Positions 45,491-53,817 of a DNA stretch of 64,000 bases are shown piece after piece; within the stretch, counting starts at the first letter, position 1, and every line of letters begins with the position of its first letter. The DNA comes from Paracoccus kondratievae. Its GTDB lineage: Bacteria; Pseudomonadota; Alphaproteobacteria; Rhodobacterales; Rhodobacteraceae. The notes beneath the pieces were generated by a model. It was not told the DNA's origin. It worked only from the letters and a program-made list of their open reading frames with translations, and did not search any database. The stretch covers positions 1,789,001-1,853,000 of the forward strand of contig NZ_CP045072.1 of the NCBI RefSeq assembly GCF_009301415.1, written 5' to 3'. A program made the position numbers and the translations under genes.

Positions 45491-46003
45491 ATGAAGCTCC
45501 GCACAGCGCAACCAACTGACGCGCCGGCCCTTGCCGCCATTTCTATCGAGGTTTGGGTGGGGACCTATCTCCGGAAAGGTGTAAGCGCATTCTTTGCTGA
45601 ATATGCGCTGAACGAGTTCACAACAGCCAAGTTTGCAGCCTTGCTCGGCAACTCCGGCGAGCATGTGATCGTTTCGGAAAATGAAGACGGCATTGATGGC
45701 TTCATCCGCCTCACTCAACGTGAGAACGTGCCTTTTTCAGCCTGTTCAAACACAGAGATATCGACCCTCTACGTGCAGCCGCGCCACCATGGCAGAGGCA
45801 TCGGGAACGCTCTGCTTGAACAAGGGCTGATCTGCGCGGGCAGTCTAGGCAGCCCGTCAGTGTGGCTGACCGCTAATTCCGAAAACGCCCCGGCGATAGC
45901 TTTTTATTTGAAGCACGGCTTTGAAAAAATCGGCACCACGCATTTCCGCATCCGAGAGCAAGCATATCTGAACGATGTATTCACACGCATGGTCTCTGCA
46001 TAG
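45491..46003 (+). CDS. GNAT family N-acetyltransferase
   Basis: 170 aa. MKLRTAQPTDAPALAAISIEVW is the typical GNAT start; the acetyl-CoA P-loop region is VQPRHHGRGIGNALL, then WLTANSENAPAIAFYLKHGFEKIG. Acceptor unknown (amine, N-terminus or antibiotic). The gene is visibly less GC-rich than its neighbours (AT-rich stretches such as TTTTTATTTGAAG), suggesting later acquisition together with the next gene. Confidence 0.88.
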   Translation: MKLRTAQPTDAPALAAISIEVWVGTYLRKGVSAFFAEYALNEFTTAKFAALLGNSGEHVIVSENEDGIDGFIRLTQRENVPFSACSNTEISTLYVQPRHHGRGIGNALLEQGLICAGSLGSPSVWLTANSENAPAIAFYLKHGFEKIGTTHFRIREQAYLNDVFTRMVSA

Positions 46004-46126
46004 ATGCACGACCACCCGCAATGAGCGCCTTGCATCAGCGATGGCAGGTCTCTGCTGGGTGAAAGAAGGCAGTCATTGCGCAGATGGTGCGTTTTCGGAT
46101 AACTGCCGGGACAAAAGGAGAACGCC

Positions 46127-46495
46127 ATGCCCCGCCTTATCGAAATATTGCTTTACAAGCTTAAGCCCGGCACAGGGGGTGAATTCTTTGATATCATGCA
46201 TAACATCAGTGTCCCGCTTCACCGGCAGAATGGGATTGATGTGATCTGGCACGGGCAATCCATGCATGATCCCGACGGATATGGATTGATCCGGGGCTTT
46301 GCAGATATGGCGGAACTGGATGAGGCGCAGTCGGCATTTTATGCCGGTGACGCGTGGAAAACAGGTCCGCGCGAGGCGATCATCTCTCGCATCGAAACAG
46401 CGACAAAGATCATTATTCCGATGAATGCCGATGCTGTGAGGGGACTGCGTGAACAAGGATACCACGCCGTCACAGCCGCCCGCCATGGGTTCTGA
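46127..46495 (+). CDS. NIPSNAP-like small protein
   Basis: 122 aa dimeric ferredoxin-like fold, probably NIPSNAP family: MPRLIEILLYKLKPGTGGEFFD and the later FYAGDAWKTGPREAII (a W near the C-terminal part is usual). Function unknown. GGAGAACGCC precedes ATG. Same lower-GC patch as the GNAT gene. Assignment by pattern recall. Confidence 0.65.
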   Translation: MPRLIEILLYKLKPGTGGEFFDIMHNISVPLHRQNGIDVIWHGQSMHDPDGYGLIRGFADMAELDEAQSAFYAGDAWKTGPREAIISRIETATKIIIPMNADAVRGLREQGYHAVTAARHGF

Positions 46496-46583
46496 ACGTC
46501 AGGAAAGAACTATTGCGTTACAGCTCACCCCTCTGCCGTTGTTCACATAGCCTCCGCCCCCACATCGGCTTATAAAGAACGCC

Positions 46584-47396
46584 ATGTTCAGGCCTTACTT
46601 ACATCGCTGGGGTCTGCTAGCCGATGGTGAGCCGGTCATCACGGCGACCGCCCGTCTGCTTCCGGTTTTGCGGCAGGAAATGCCTGCGATGCTGAAACTC
46701 TCTTCGCAGCCGGATCAGCAGCGCGGAGCGGCCCTGATGGATTGGTGGGCAGGCGACGGCGCGGCCAAGGTCCTGGCCCGGGATGATCACGCCATACTGA
46801 TGGAGCGGGCGACCGGCACGCGGTCATTGGCCGATATGGCGCGCACGGGCGGGGACGATAGCGCCTGCCGCATTCTTTGTGCGACGGCTAAGCGGCTGCA
46901 TCGTCAGCGTTCCGGCAAGTTACCCGATCTGGTCCCTCTGGACCGCTGGTTCCATGACCTTGAAGCAGGTGCTGTAAACCATGGGGGCATTCTGGTCCAA
47001 AGCCTGCAGACAGCGCGGGACCTGCTTGCCGACCAAAGAGAGCAGACCGTCCTGCACGGTGATCTTCACCACGATAACGTCCTGGACTTCGGTGAACGCG
47101 GCTGGCGCGCGACAGATCCGCATGGGCTTATCGGTGAGCGTGGCTTTGACTATGCCAATATTTTCACCAATCCCGATCTAAGCGACCCAACGCACCCGGT
47201 TGCGACCCAGCCGGGGCGCTTTCAGCAAAGGCTTAGCGTGGTGGTCGAGGCATCGGGCCTGGAACGCCGCCGCTTGTTGCAATGGATTCTCGCATGGACG
47301 GGGCTGTCGGCGGCCTGGTTCCTGCAAGATAAAGATCCGCTGGCAAAGGTGGATCTGACGATTGCGGCGATGGCAGCATCCGAACTTGCCCGGTAA
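46584..47396 (+). CDS. Streptomycin/aminoglycoside 6-kinase-like protein (APH(6) family)
   Basis: 270 aa kinase-fold protein. HGDLHHDN at 158-165 has the catalytic base D160; ATDPHGLIGERGFDYANIF carries the metal aspartate D178; K38 (MLKLSS) is a likely ATP lysine. This pattern is that of APH(6)/hydroxyurea kinases such as StrB, which inactivate streptomycin. It may instead phosphorylate another small molecule. A separate rpsL in this window has wild-type streptomycin-sensitive residues. No mobile element is seen nearby. Confidence 0.8.
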   Translation: MFRPYLHRWGLLADGEPVITATARLLPVLRQEMPAMLKLSSQPDQQRGAALMDWWAGDGAAKVLARDDHAILMERATGTRSLADMARTGGDDSACRILCATAKRLHRQRSGKLPDLVPLDRWFHDLEAGAVNHGGILVQSLQTARDLLADQREQTVLHGDLHHDNVLDFGERGWRATDPHGLIGERGFDYANIFTNPDLSDPTHPVATQPGRFQQRLSVVVEASGLERRRLLQWILAWTGLSAAWFLQDKDPLAKVDLTIAAMAASELAR

Positions 47397-47486
47397 GCCT
47401 GGACGAGGAATGGCTGTTGTGAACCCGCAGCGCCGATAATCTAAAGGCCGTTTGGGTCGGAAATCCGTGACAGGCGACGACGAGAC

Positions 47487-48518
47487 ATGCGCATTACTCC
47501 TCTGCCCGAATTCCAGTCCGAAGCGCTGCTGCCCGGTCAGGCCTTCGCGCCGGTTGAGCAACTGATCCGCGACAAGGCGCGGGCGCAGGGGCTGGATCTG
47601 CACATCGGGCATGGCCGCTCGATCTGGTGCCAGGTCGATGAGGGAGAGTTCGGCGCAAAAAAGCGCGGCGACGGCGTTCTGGTCTTTGCCCGCGCCCATC
47701 GGGCCGAGTGGCTGGGCGCGATGCAGCGAGAAATCTCAGAGTATCTTGCCAGTCACCTGCCCAGGGCGGCCCTGCGCTGGCCCTCGGACAAGGATATTGG
47801 CACATTTCCGGGCAACTTCAGCCTTACCGAGGTCAGCGCAATTACGCCTCTATGCCCCGATTTCCTGCGTGTGCGGCTGACGGCCCCGGATCTGCATCGC
47901 CTCGCCGGAACCGATTCGATCCATTTCCGGCTGGTACTGCCCCCGGCCGGGGACCTGTCCCCGGAATGGCCCCGAATCGGCGCGAACGGTCAGATTATCT
48001 GGCCCAAGGGCAGCAAGGCGCTGCACCGTCCGGTTTATACAGTGCGCCATATCGACCCCGATGCTGGCTGGCTCGACCTCGATATCTTTGACCACACTGG
48101 CGGACGCACGGCCGAATGGGCGCGCCACGCCCTGCCCGGTCAGCACATCGGCCTGCTTGGCCCAAGCGGCGGCGGTATCCCCAAGCAGCGGCACCTGCTT
48201 CTTGCCGGGGATGAAACCGCCTATCCCGCCCTTGCCCGCATCCTTGAATCGCAGGCGGACCATGCAAAGGGGCAGGTCTGGCTGCTTGGGAAATGCGCCG
48301 ATTATCCCCTGCCCAGACCCCGGGGCTTTGACCTCATCCATCTGCCGGAAGGTGCTGCGGCGCTTTGCGCACAGCTAAGAAAGAGCCCGCCCGCGCCTGA
48401 CAGCTATGCGTGGATGGCCGCCGAGAAATCGGGCGTCACCGCCATCCGCACCCTGCTGCATGAAGAATTGGGCCATGACAAGGGCCTTACCCGCCTTGCC
48501 GCCTATTGGTCCGCCTGA
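47487..48518 (+). CDS. Siderophore-interacting FAD reductase with N-terminal DUF2218-like domain
   Basis: 343 aa. Residues about 25-95 (RAQGLDLHIGHGRSIWCQV, HRAEWLGAMQREISEYL) resemble DUF2218, often found next to or fused with siderophore reductases. The rest is the SIP family: FAD motif RPVYTVR at 181-187, LLGPSGG near 223-229, and the NAD(P)H-domain GDETAYPAL at 241-249. It probably reduces ferric siderophores in the cytosol. It is followed by exbB-exbD-tonB on the same strand, consistent with a TonB-dependent iron module. Confidence 0.87.
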   Translation: MRITPLPEFQSEALLPGQAFAPVEQLIRDKARAQGLDLHIGHGRSIWCQVDEGEFGAKKRGDGVLVFARAHRAEWLGAMQREISEYLASHLPRAALRWPSDKDIGTFPGNFSLTEVSAITPLCPDFLRVRLTAPDLHRLAGTDSIHFRLVLPPAGDLSPEWPRIGANGQIIWPKGSKALHRPVYTVRHIDPDAGWLDLDIFDHTGGRTAEWARHALPGQHIGLLGPSGGGIPKQRHLLLAGDETAYPALARILESQADHAKGQVWLLGKCADYPLPRPRGFDLIHLPEGAAALCAQLRKSPPAPDSYAWMAAEKSGVTAIRTLLHEELGHDKGLTRLAAYWSA

Positions 48519-48542
48519 CCGGTGACAGGTCGCCCGGAATAG

Positions 48543-48571
48543 TTGACAATTTTACCTTGGTGATTGATACG
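48543..48571 (+). promoter_or_regulatory. Candidate promoter of exbB-exbD-tonB
   Basis: TTGACA (48543-48548), 17-base spacer, GATACG (48566-48571). A perfect -35 and a moderate -10, about 104 bases before exbB. No clear Irr or Fur box was visible nearby. Confidence 0.5.
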
Positions 48572-48674
48572 GTCCCCGGACCGCGGCCAATGGGCCTGAT
48601 GGCACAGCTCTTGGTGCCTGCCTCGCCCCAGCCAGATGCGGACGGATCAAATGCCGGAACGACTAAGGATCGCC

Positions 48675-49862
48675 ATGACTCATCTTCCGCTGCCGCGCCT
48701 CCGAGCGGGGACCGCCCTCGCGCTGACCTGCCTGTTGATGGCTGCCCCCCTTTCGGCACAGGAAAGCCCCTCCGGCGCCCAACCTGCACCTGAACCCGCC
48801 GCCCAGCCGGAAACGGCAGCACCTGCGCCGCAGAATGCCGCATCGGAAACCGCTCCGGCGCAGACAACCGCGCAACAGGACAGCGCGTCACAGCCCGCCA
48901 CCGCTGCGACAACCACCGAGGCACCCGCCGCTGCGCCACAACAGACCGCACCGGCAGCCATTGCCCCGGCCCCGGCCGAAAACGCGCCGGCGGCCACTGT
49001 CCCGGCTGAAACACAGCCCACCGAACCAGCCGCAACTGCGGTGACTCCGGTGGCCGAATCCGCCACCGCACCCGAAACGGCTGCGCCCGCAGGTTCCGGC
49101 ATCCTGCCGCAATCGGTTCAGGACGCGCTGGCTCCGGTCCTGAACCCGCCCGCCCGCGACCCGAACCTGCCCCACGACCTTTCGCCCATGGGCATGTTCC
49201 TTGCCGCCGATTGGGTGGTGAAGGGCGTGATGATCGGTCTGGCTTTCGCCTCGATCGTGACCTGGACCGTGCTGGTCGCCAAGATGCTGGAGCTTTTGGG
49301 CGCAATGCGCCGGGCCCAATCCGGCATCCGCCGCATCGAGGGTGCGGCCAGCCTTACGGCGGCACAATCCGCCGTTGGTAACCGCCGCGATCCGGTGTCG
49401 CAGATGATCCGCGCGGCTGCGGTGGAATACGACCGCTCTGCCGCTGCACTGGATCAGGCGGGCGACACCGGCCTGAAAGAACGCGTCGATTCCTACCTTG
49501 AACGGATCGAGGCCATCGCCAGCCGTCGCATGAGCCGGGGCACTGGTGTTTTGGCGACCATTGGCTCGACTGCGCCCTTCGTCGGGCTGTTCGGGACCGT
49601 CTGGGGCATCATGAACAGCTTTATCGGCATTTCGAGGGCACAGACCACCAACCTCGCCGTCGTCGCCCCCGGTATCGCCGAGGCGCTGCTGGCAACAGCC
49701 ATCGGCCTTGTCGCGGCAATTCCGGCAGTGGTGATCTATAACGTCTTTGCCCGCGCCATCACCGGTTATCGCCTGCGGCTTGGCAATGCCGGCGCTGGTG
49801 TCCGGCGCCTTCTCAGCCGCGATCTTGATTTTCGCGGCACCACCTCACGCACGGAGGTCTGA
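48675..49862 (+). CDS. exbB: Biopolymer transport protein ExbB, extended form
   Basis: 395 aa. A signal peptide (LRAGTALALTCLLMAAPLSA, cleavage near 28) precedes about 130 Ala/Pro/Glu/Thr-rich periplasmic residues, then the three-helix ExbB core (VVKGVMIGLAFASIVTWTVL, GTGVLATIGSTAPFVGLFGT, GIAEALLATAIGLVAAIPAV). ExbB and ExbD form the proton channel that drives TonB. E. coli ExbB is about 244 aa, so the N-terminal extension is the distinctive part. ATG 48675 has AAGGA upstream. Confidence 0.93.
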   Translation: MTHLPLPRLRAGTALALTCLLMAAPLSAQESPSGAQPAPEPAAQPETAAPAPQNAASETAPAQTTAQQDSASQPATAATTTEAPAAAPQQTAPAAIAPAPAENAPAATVPAETQPTEPAATAVTPVAESATAPETAAPAGSGILPQSVQDALAPVLNPPARDPNLPHDLSPMGMFLAADWVVKGVMIGLAFASIVTWTVLVAKMLELLGAMRRAQSGIRRIEGAASLTAAQSAVGNRRDPVSQMIRAAAVEYDRSAAALDQAGDTGLKERVDSYLERIEAIASRRMSRGTGVLATIGSTAPFVGLFGTVWGIMNSFIGISRAQTTNLAVVAPGIAEALLATAIGLVAAIPAVVIYNVFARAITGYRLRLGNAGAGVRRLLSRDLDFRGTTSRTEV

Positions 49863-49865
49863 GCC

Positions 49866-50378
49866 ATGGCCGGCGGCATCCGCGAATCTCAAGGCGACGA
49901 CCTGGTCGAAAATCACGAGATCAACGTTACGCCCTTCATCGACGTGATGCTGGTGCTGCTGATCATCTTCATGGTGGCAGCCCCCTTGGCCACGGTTGAT
50001 GTGAACGTGGATCTGCCGGTTTCGAACGCGACCCCGGCGCAGCGCCCGGACCTGCCGGTCTATGTCACCGTCAAACCCGACCTGACGCTGTCGATCGGCA
50101 ACGATGATGTCCCGGCCGGAGGACTGGCCGCCGCGCTGGCCGAGGCGACCAAGAACAACCGGGAAGAACGCATCTTTCTGCGCGCGGACAGGGACGTCTC
50201 TTACGGGGACCTGATGGGGGTGATGAATACCCTGCGCGAGACGGGCTATCTGAAAATCGCATTGGTCGGGCTTGAGGCGGCACCAATTGCCGTTGAGGCC
50301 GCTGCCGATGCCCCAGCGGGCGCGCCAGCGGCTGCCCCTGCCCCAGCAACCGCGGCCAGTGGAACGAGCCAGCCATGA
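49866..50378 (+). CDS. exbD: Biopolymer transport protein ExbD
   Basis: 170 aa. Short cytoplasmic N-terminus, one membrane helix with the proton-relay aspartate D26 (VTPFIDVMLVLLIIFMV), then a periplasmic domain (LFLRADRDVSYGDLMGVMN) and an Ala/Pro-rich tail. It follows exbB by 3 bases and overlaps tonB by four (ATGA), so the three subunits are made together. Confidence 0.95.
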   Translation: MAGGIRESQGDDLVENHEINVTPFIDVMLVLLIIFMVAAPLATVDVNVDLPVSNATPAQRPDLPVYVTVKPDLTLSIGNDDVPAGGLAAALAEATKNNREERIFLRADRDVSYGDLMGVMNTLRETGYLKIALVGLEAAPIAVEAAADAPAGAPAAAPAPATAASGTSQP

Positions 50379-51229
50379 GCCTGAAACCCTCATCCCTGAT
50401 GATGCGCGAAGGCGTGCTTTGGGGCAGCGCCGCGGTGATGGTGCTGGCTGCCCATCTGGGCGGCGCGCTATGGATCCTGCACCGCGCCGAGGCGGCCACC
50501 CCACCCGGCCTGCCCGAACCGGTGTTTGTCGACCTGGCCCCGATGCCCGAAGCGGCCGCCCCCCCGGACGAAGCCGAGATAACCGAAACCGCCGAAGCAG
50601 AACCGGAACCCGAGCCGGAACCCGAGCCAGAACCGGAACCGGAACCGGAAATGCCCATGCTGCCCATGCAGCAGCTTGAGCCGATGGCAGACATGAACTC
50701 GCTGTTTCCGCCGCCGCCGGATGCGGTCGTGCTGCAGAAATCCCCCCGTCCGCCCGAACGGCCCGAGCGTGAAAAGCCGGAGCCCGAACCCGAGCCCAAG
50801 GTCGTCAAGCGCGAACCCGAGCAAAGAAAGCGCGAACCCAAGGAAAAAGCCCCCGAGCCGCAACAGGCCCGCACGGCTGCGACACAGGTGCGGGCACCGC
50901 AGGGCCAGCGCACCGCCGCCCCGCAAGCCGGGGCAAGCGCCCCCAGCGCAAAGCAGGTCGCAAGCTGGCAGTCCAAGGTTCAGACCGCCGTCGCCCGTCA
51001 CATGCAGCGTGCCAGCTTTTCCAGCCGCGGCCGGGGCAGCATCACCATCACCGTTCGCTTTACCGTCGACCCCAGCGGTCGGGTGGCGGGGGCGGCACTG
51101 GCAAGCTCGACCGGAGATGCGGGAATCGATTCGGTGCTGAACCGTCAGGCTTCACGTATGCCGCGCCTGCCCGCGCCGCCTTCGGGCAAGACCACCTCGC
51201 TGGTGCTGCCGGTCAAGATCGTGCACTGA
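50375..51229 (+). CDS. tonB: TonB energy transducer
   Basis: 284 aa. One N-terminal membrane anchor (GVLWGSAAVMVLAAHLGGALW) with a conserved H, a proline-rich spanner containing about eight EP repeats (around residues 76-92), a basic/proline stretch, and a C-terminal TonB domain (ASFSSRGRGSITITVRFTVD and GIDSVLNRQASRMPRLP). It couples the ExbBD proton channel to outer-membrane receptors. Its last 17 bases overlap the convergent oxyR. No receptor gene is in the window. Confidence 0.93.
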   Translation: MSLKPSSLMMREGVLWGSAAVMVLAAHLGGALWILHRAEAATPPGLPEPVFVDLAPMPEAAAPPDEAEITETAEAEPEPEPEPEPEPEPEPEMPMLPMQQLEPMADMNSLFPPPPDAVVLQKSPRPPERPEREKPEPEPEPKVVKREPEQRKREPKEKAPEPQQARTAATQVRAPQGQRTAAPQAGASAPSAKQVASWQSKVQTAVARHMQRASFSSRGRGSITITVRFTVDPSGRVAGAALASSTGDAGIDSVLNRQASRMPRLPAPPSGKTTSLVLPVKIVH

Positions 51230-52181
51230 TCCTGATCTGATCACCGGCAGCCGCTCCGGGCGGCCCGATGGGCTCGACCCCCAGCACCGGCGCAATGCCG
51301 CGCACTGCTGCGGCAAGGGCGCGGGCATCGGTTTCTGTCTCGGCGTTATGCCGCCAGACCACAGCCAGATCACGTGAGGGGGCAGGCTCGGCAAAAGGCA
51401 CGATGCGCAGCCCGCCATCGCGGTTCTCATCCTTAAGCGCCAGACGCGGGATCAGCGTCATACCCATGCCGCTTGCCACCATCCGCATCAGCGTCGCCAT
51501 CGAGGCCGCCTCAAGATTCAGCTTGCGGCGCGGACTGCGCAACCCGCAAACCTCCAGCGCCTGATCGCGCAGGCAATGGCCATCGGCCAGCAATAGCAGC
51601 CGCTCGGCCTCGATATTGTCAGGACGGGCCGGACCCGACAGGATGGTGGTATCATTGCCCGACAGCGCAATCAGAAAGGCGTCGCGCAAGACCGCCTCGG
51701 CCTCGATCCCCGCCTCACTGACCGGCAGGGCCATGATCCCCGCATCAAAGCGCCGCCTCTGCACGCCCGAGATCAGATCGTCGGTCACAACCTCATGCAG
51801 CTCCAGATCCAGACCGGGGTGACTGATCCGCAAGGCCGGAATCAGATGCGGGATCAGATAGGGCGCAACCGTCGGAATGATCGCGAGCCGCAGCCGGCCA
51901 GACAGGGGCGAAGGCCCGGTTCGCGCCAGCGCATCCAGCCGCCTGGCAGTGTCGATCAACTCTTCGGCCACGGGCAAAAGCCGCTCACCCAAGGCCGTCA
52001 GCCGAACGGGCCCCGCCCCTGCCCCACGCTCAAACAGCGTACCGCCCAGACGCGATTCAAGCTGGGCGATCTGGCTTGACAGGCCCGGCTGCGAAACATG
52101 GACGGTTTCGGCGGCGCGACCGAAATTGCCCAGCCGGGCAACCGCGAGGAAATAGGTGATCTGGCGCAGGGTAAAATTCAT
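51213..52181 (-). CDS. oxyR: LysR-type hydrogen peroxide sensor OxyR
   Basis: 322 aa. N-terminal winged helix (MNFTLRQITYFLAVARLGNF, HVSQPGLSSQIAQLESRLG) and a LysR sensor domain. The redox pair C203 and C212 lies in DGHCLRDQALEVCGL, the OxyR signature. In OxyR these form a disulfide on H2O2 exposure and switch on katG/ahpC/dps-type genes. No such target is adjacent; the closest neighbours are the TonB system (convergent) and a CNNM protein. Confidence 0.92.
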   Translation of the reverse strand: MNFTLRQITYFLAVARLGNFGRAAETVHVSQPGLSSQIAQLESRLGGTLFERGAGAGPVRLTALGERLLPVAEELIDTARRLDALARTGPSPLSGRLRLAIIPTVAPYLIPHLIPALRISHPGLDLELHEVVTDDLISGVQRRRFDAGIMALPVSEAGIEAEAVLRDAFLIALSGNDTTILSGPARPDNIEAERLLLLADGHCLRDQALEVCGLRSPRRKLNLEAASMATLMRMVASGMGMTLIPRLALKDENRDGGLRIVPFAEPAPSRDLAVVWRHNAETETDARALAAAVRGIAPVLGVEPIGPPGAAAGDQIRISARS

Positions 52182-52236
52182 GGCCCAAGGTTACCCGCCC
52201 CAGCGAAAGTCACAAGGCGCCGTGCAGCTGGTCCGC

Positions 52237-53514
52237 TCAGGCAGGCAGCCGGTGAACCAGCAGCTTGTCGATGCGCCGGCCGTCCATATCGACGACCTCG
52301 ATCTGCCAACCCTGCCAGATCACGCGGTCCCCGGCTTGCGGCAGGCGGCCCGCCAGATCCAGAACCAGACCAGCCACGGTCGAATAATCGTGATCCTCAT
52401 CCAGAGGCACCGACAGACGATCCGCAAATTCATCGACCGGCATCCAGCCCGCGACCAGCAAACTACCGTCATCCCGCTCGACCAGTTTTGGCTCATCATC
52501 CGAAAAGCCCGCGAACTCACCGGTAATCGCCTCAAGCACGTCCATCGGCGCGACGACGCCTTCGAAATGGCCGTATTCATCATAGACCAGCAGCATCTGA
52601 CCCGGTGCGGCGCGCAGCCGGGCGATAACCTCGGGGGCATCCATCGTTTCCGGGATAATCGGAGCAGGCTGCATCACCTCGCGCAGATCAACCGCCTCGG
52701 CCCGGCTCTGCGACATCAGGTCGACGCTGGCGATGACACCGATCAGGTTGTTCGGGTCGCCGTCGCTGACCGGCAGACGGGTACGGCGGCTGTCGCGGAA
52801 CTTGCGCGCCATTTCTTCCCAGCTGTCTGAAAGGTCGATCGCCTCGATCTCGCGCCGGGGGGTCATCAGCCCGCGCGCGCTGCGGTCGGCAATACGCATG
52901 ACGCCTGCAATCATCTCGGTTTCGGCCCGGTGGATGACGCCCGCCGTCTCGGCCTCCGAGATGACCAGCTTGATCTCTTCGTCGCTGATGGTCTGGCGGT
53001 CCTCACTCGACTGCCCCAGTGCCGCAAGCAGCAGCTTGCCCGAACGATCAAGCAGCCAGACAAGCGGCGCCGCCCCGCGTGAGATCGCCTGCATCAACGG
53101 AGCCACCCGCGCCGCGACCCGTTCGGGCGATTTCAGCGCCAATTGTTTTGGCACCAGCTCGCCGACAATCAGCGACAGATAGGTGATCGCCACGACCACA
53201 CCGCCCATGCCCAAAGGCTGTGCCAGCGAAGGAGGCACCCCCAGACCCGGCAGCGCCGCGGCAAGCCGCGCACCCAGGGTCGCGCCGGAAAAGGCCCCCG
53301 ACAACACACCAACCAGCGTGATGCCGATCTGGACCGAGGACAGAAAACGACCCGGGTCCTCGGCCAGTGCAAGCGCGGTGCCCGCCCCCCGGTCGCCACG
53401 CTCGGCCAAGACCTTCAGCCGCGCAGGGCGGGCAGAGACAATCGCCAGCTCGGACATGGCCAGCAACCCGTTAAGCAGGGTCAGGACAAGAACGACTAGG
53501 ATTTCGATCCACAT
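52237..53514 (-). CDS. CNNM/CorC-type (hemolysin C family) membrane protein
   Basis: 425 aa. DUF21 membrane domain of about four helices (residues 1-140, LVLTLLNGLLAMSELAIVSAR; YLSLIVGELVPKQLAL), two CBS domains (about 200-330, MTPRREIEAIDL, DEYGHFEGVVAPMDVLEAI) and a C-terminal CorC/HlyC transporter-associated domain (LLVAGWMPVDEFADRL). Relatives export Mg2+ or Co2+; hemolysin naming is historical. ATG 53514; divergent from the patatin gene across a 303-base gap. Confidence 0.92.
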   Translation of the reverse strand: MWIEILVVLVLTLLNGLLAMSELAIVSARPARLKVLAERGDRGAGTALALAEDPGRFLSSVQIGITLVGVLSGAFSGATLGARLAAALPGLGVPPSLAQPLGMGGVVVAITYLSLIVGELVPKQLALKSPERVAARVAPLMQAISRGAAPLVWLLDRSGKLLLAALGQSSEDRQTISDEEIKLVISEAETAGVIHRAETEMIAGVMRIADRSARGLMTPRREIEAIDLSDSWEEMARKFRDSRRTRLPVSDGDPNNLIGVIASVDLMSQSRAEAVDLREVMQPAPIIPETMDAPEVIARLRAAPGQMLLVYDEYGHFEGVVAPMDVLEAITGEFAGFSDDEPKLVERDDGSLLVAGWMPVDEFADRLSVPLDEDHDYSTVAGLVLDLAGRLPQAGDRVIWQGWQIEVVDMDGRRIDKLLVHRLPA

Positions 53515-53817
53515 CTAGGGAGCTCGCTGGGGGAGGGGCAAAGCCGGAAGGCTGGTCGGATGCAGCATGCTGCACCTGTCGGAAGGGTCGTCGATCATGC
53601 GCTTGTCGGCGGTTGGCTCCGGCTGTGTCGCCCTTCAATATATCCGTTGACAGCGCCGTGGCAATCGTTCCGACCGATTTCCTTGCCGTCACTGTGACAT
53701 ATGTCAGTTATAAATTTGATTTTTAACAATTTTTCATCCGCGGTTTTCCGCGTTATGGAATTCTTCATTCCTGAGACATAGCGTGCAGGGAATCACACCA
53801 GAAGATCTGGAGCCGGA
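53515..53817. other. AT-rich divergent intergenic region
   Basis: No gene. It is notably AT-rich for this genome (TTATAAATTTGATTTTTAAC around 53709-53727) and contains a 12-bp palindrome at 53695-53706. It should hold the divergent promoters of the CNNM gene and the patatin gene, but I cannot place either with confidence. Confidence 0.5.
53695..53706. promoter_or_regulatory. Palindromic operator candidate TGACATATGTCA
   Basis: Perfect 12-bp palindrome at the edge of the AT-rich block, between divergent genes. It looks like a dimeric regulator site; the regulator is unknown. Confidence 0.4.
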
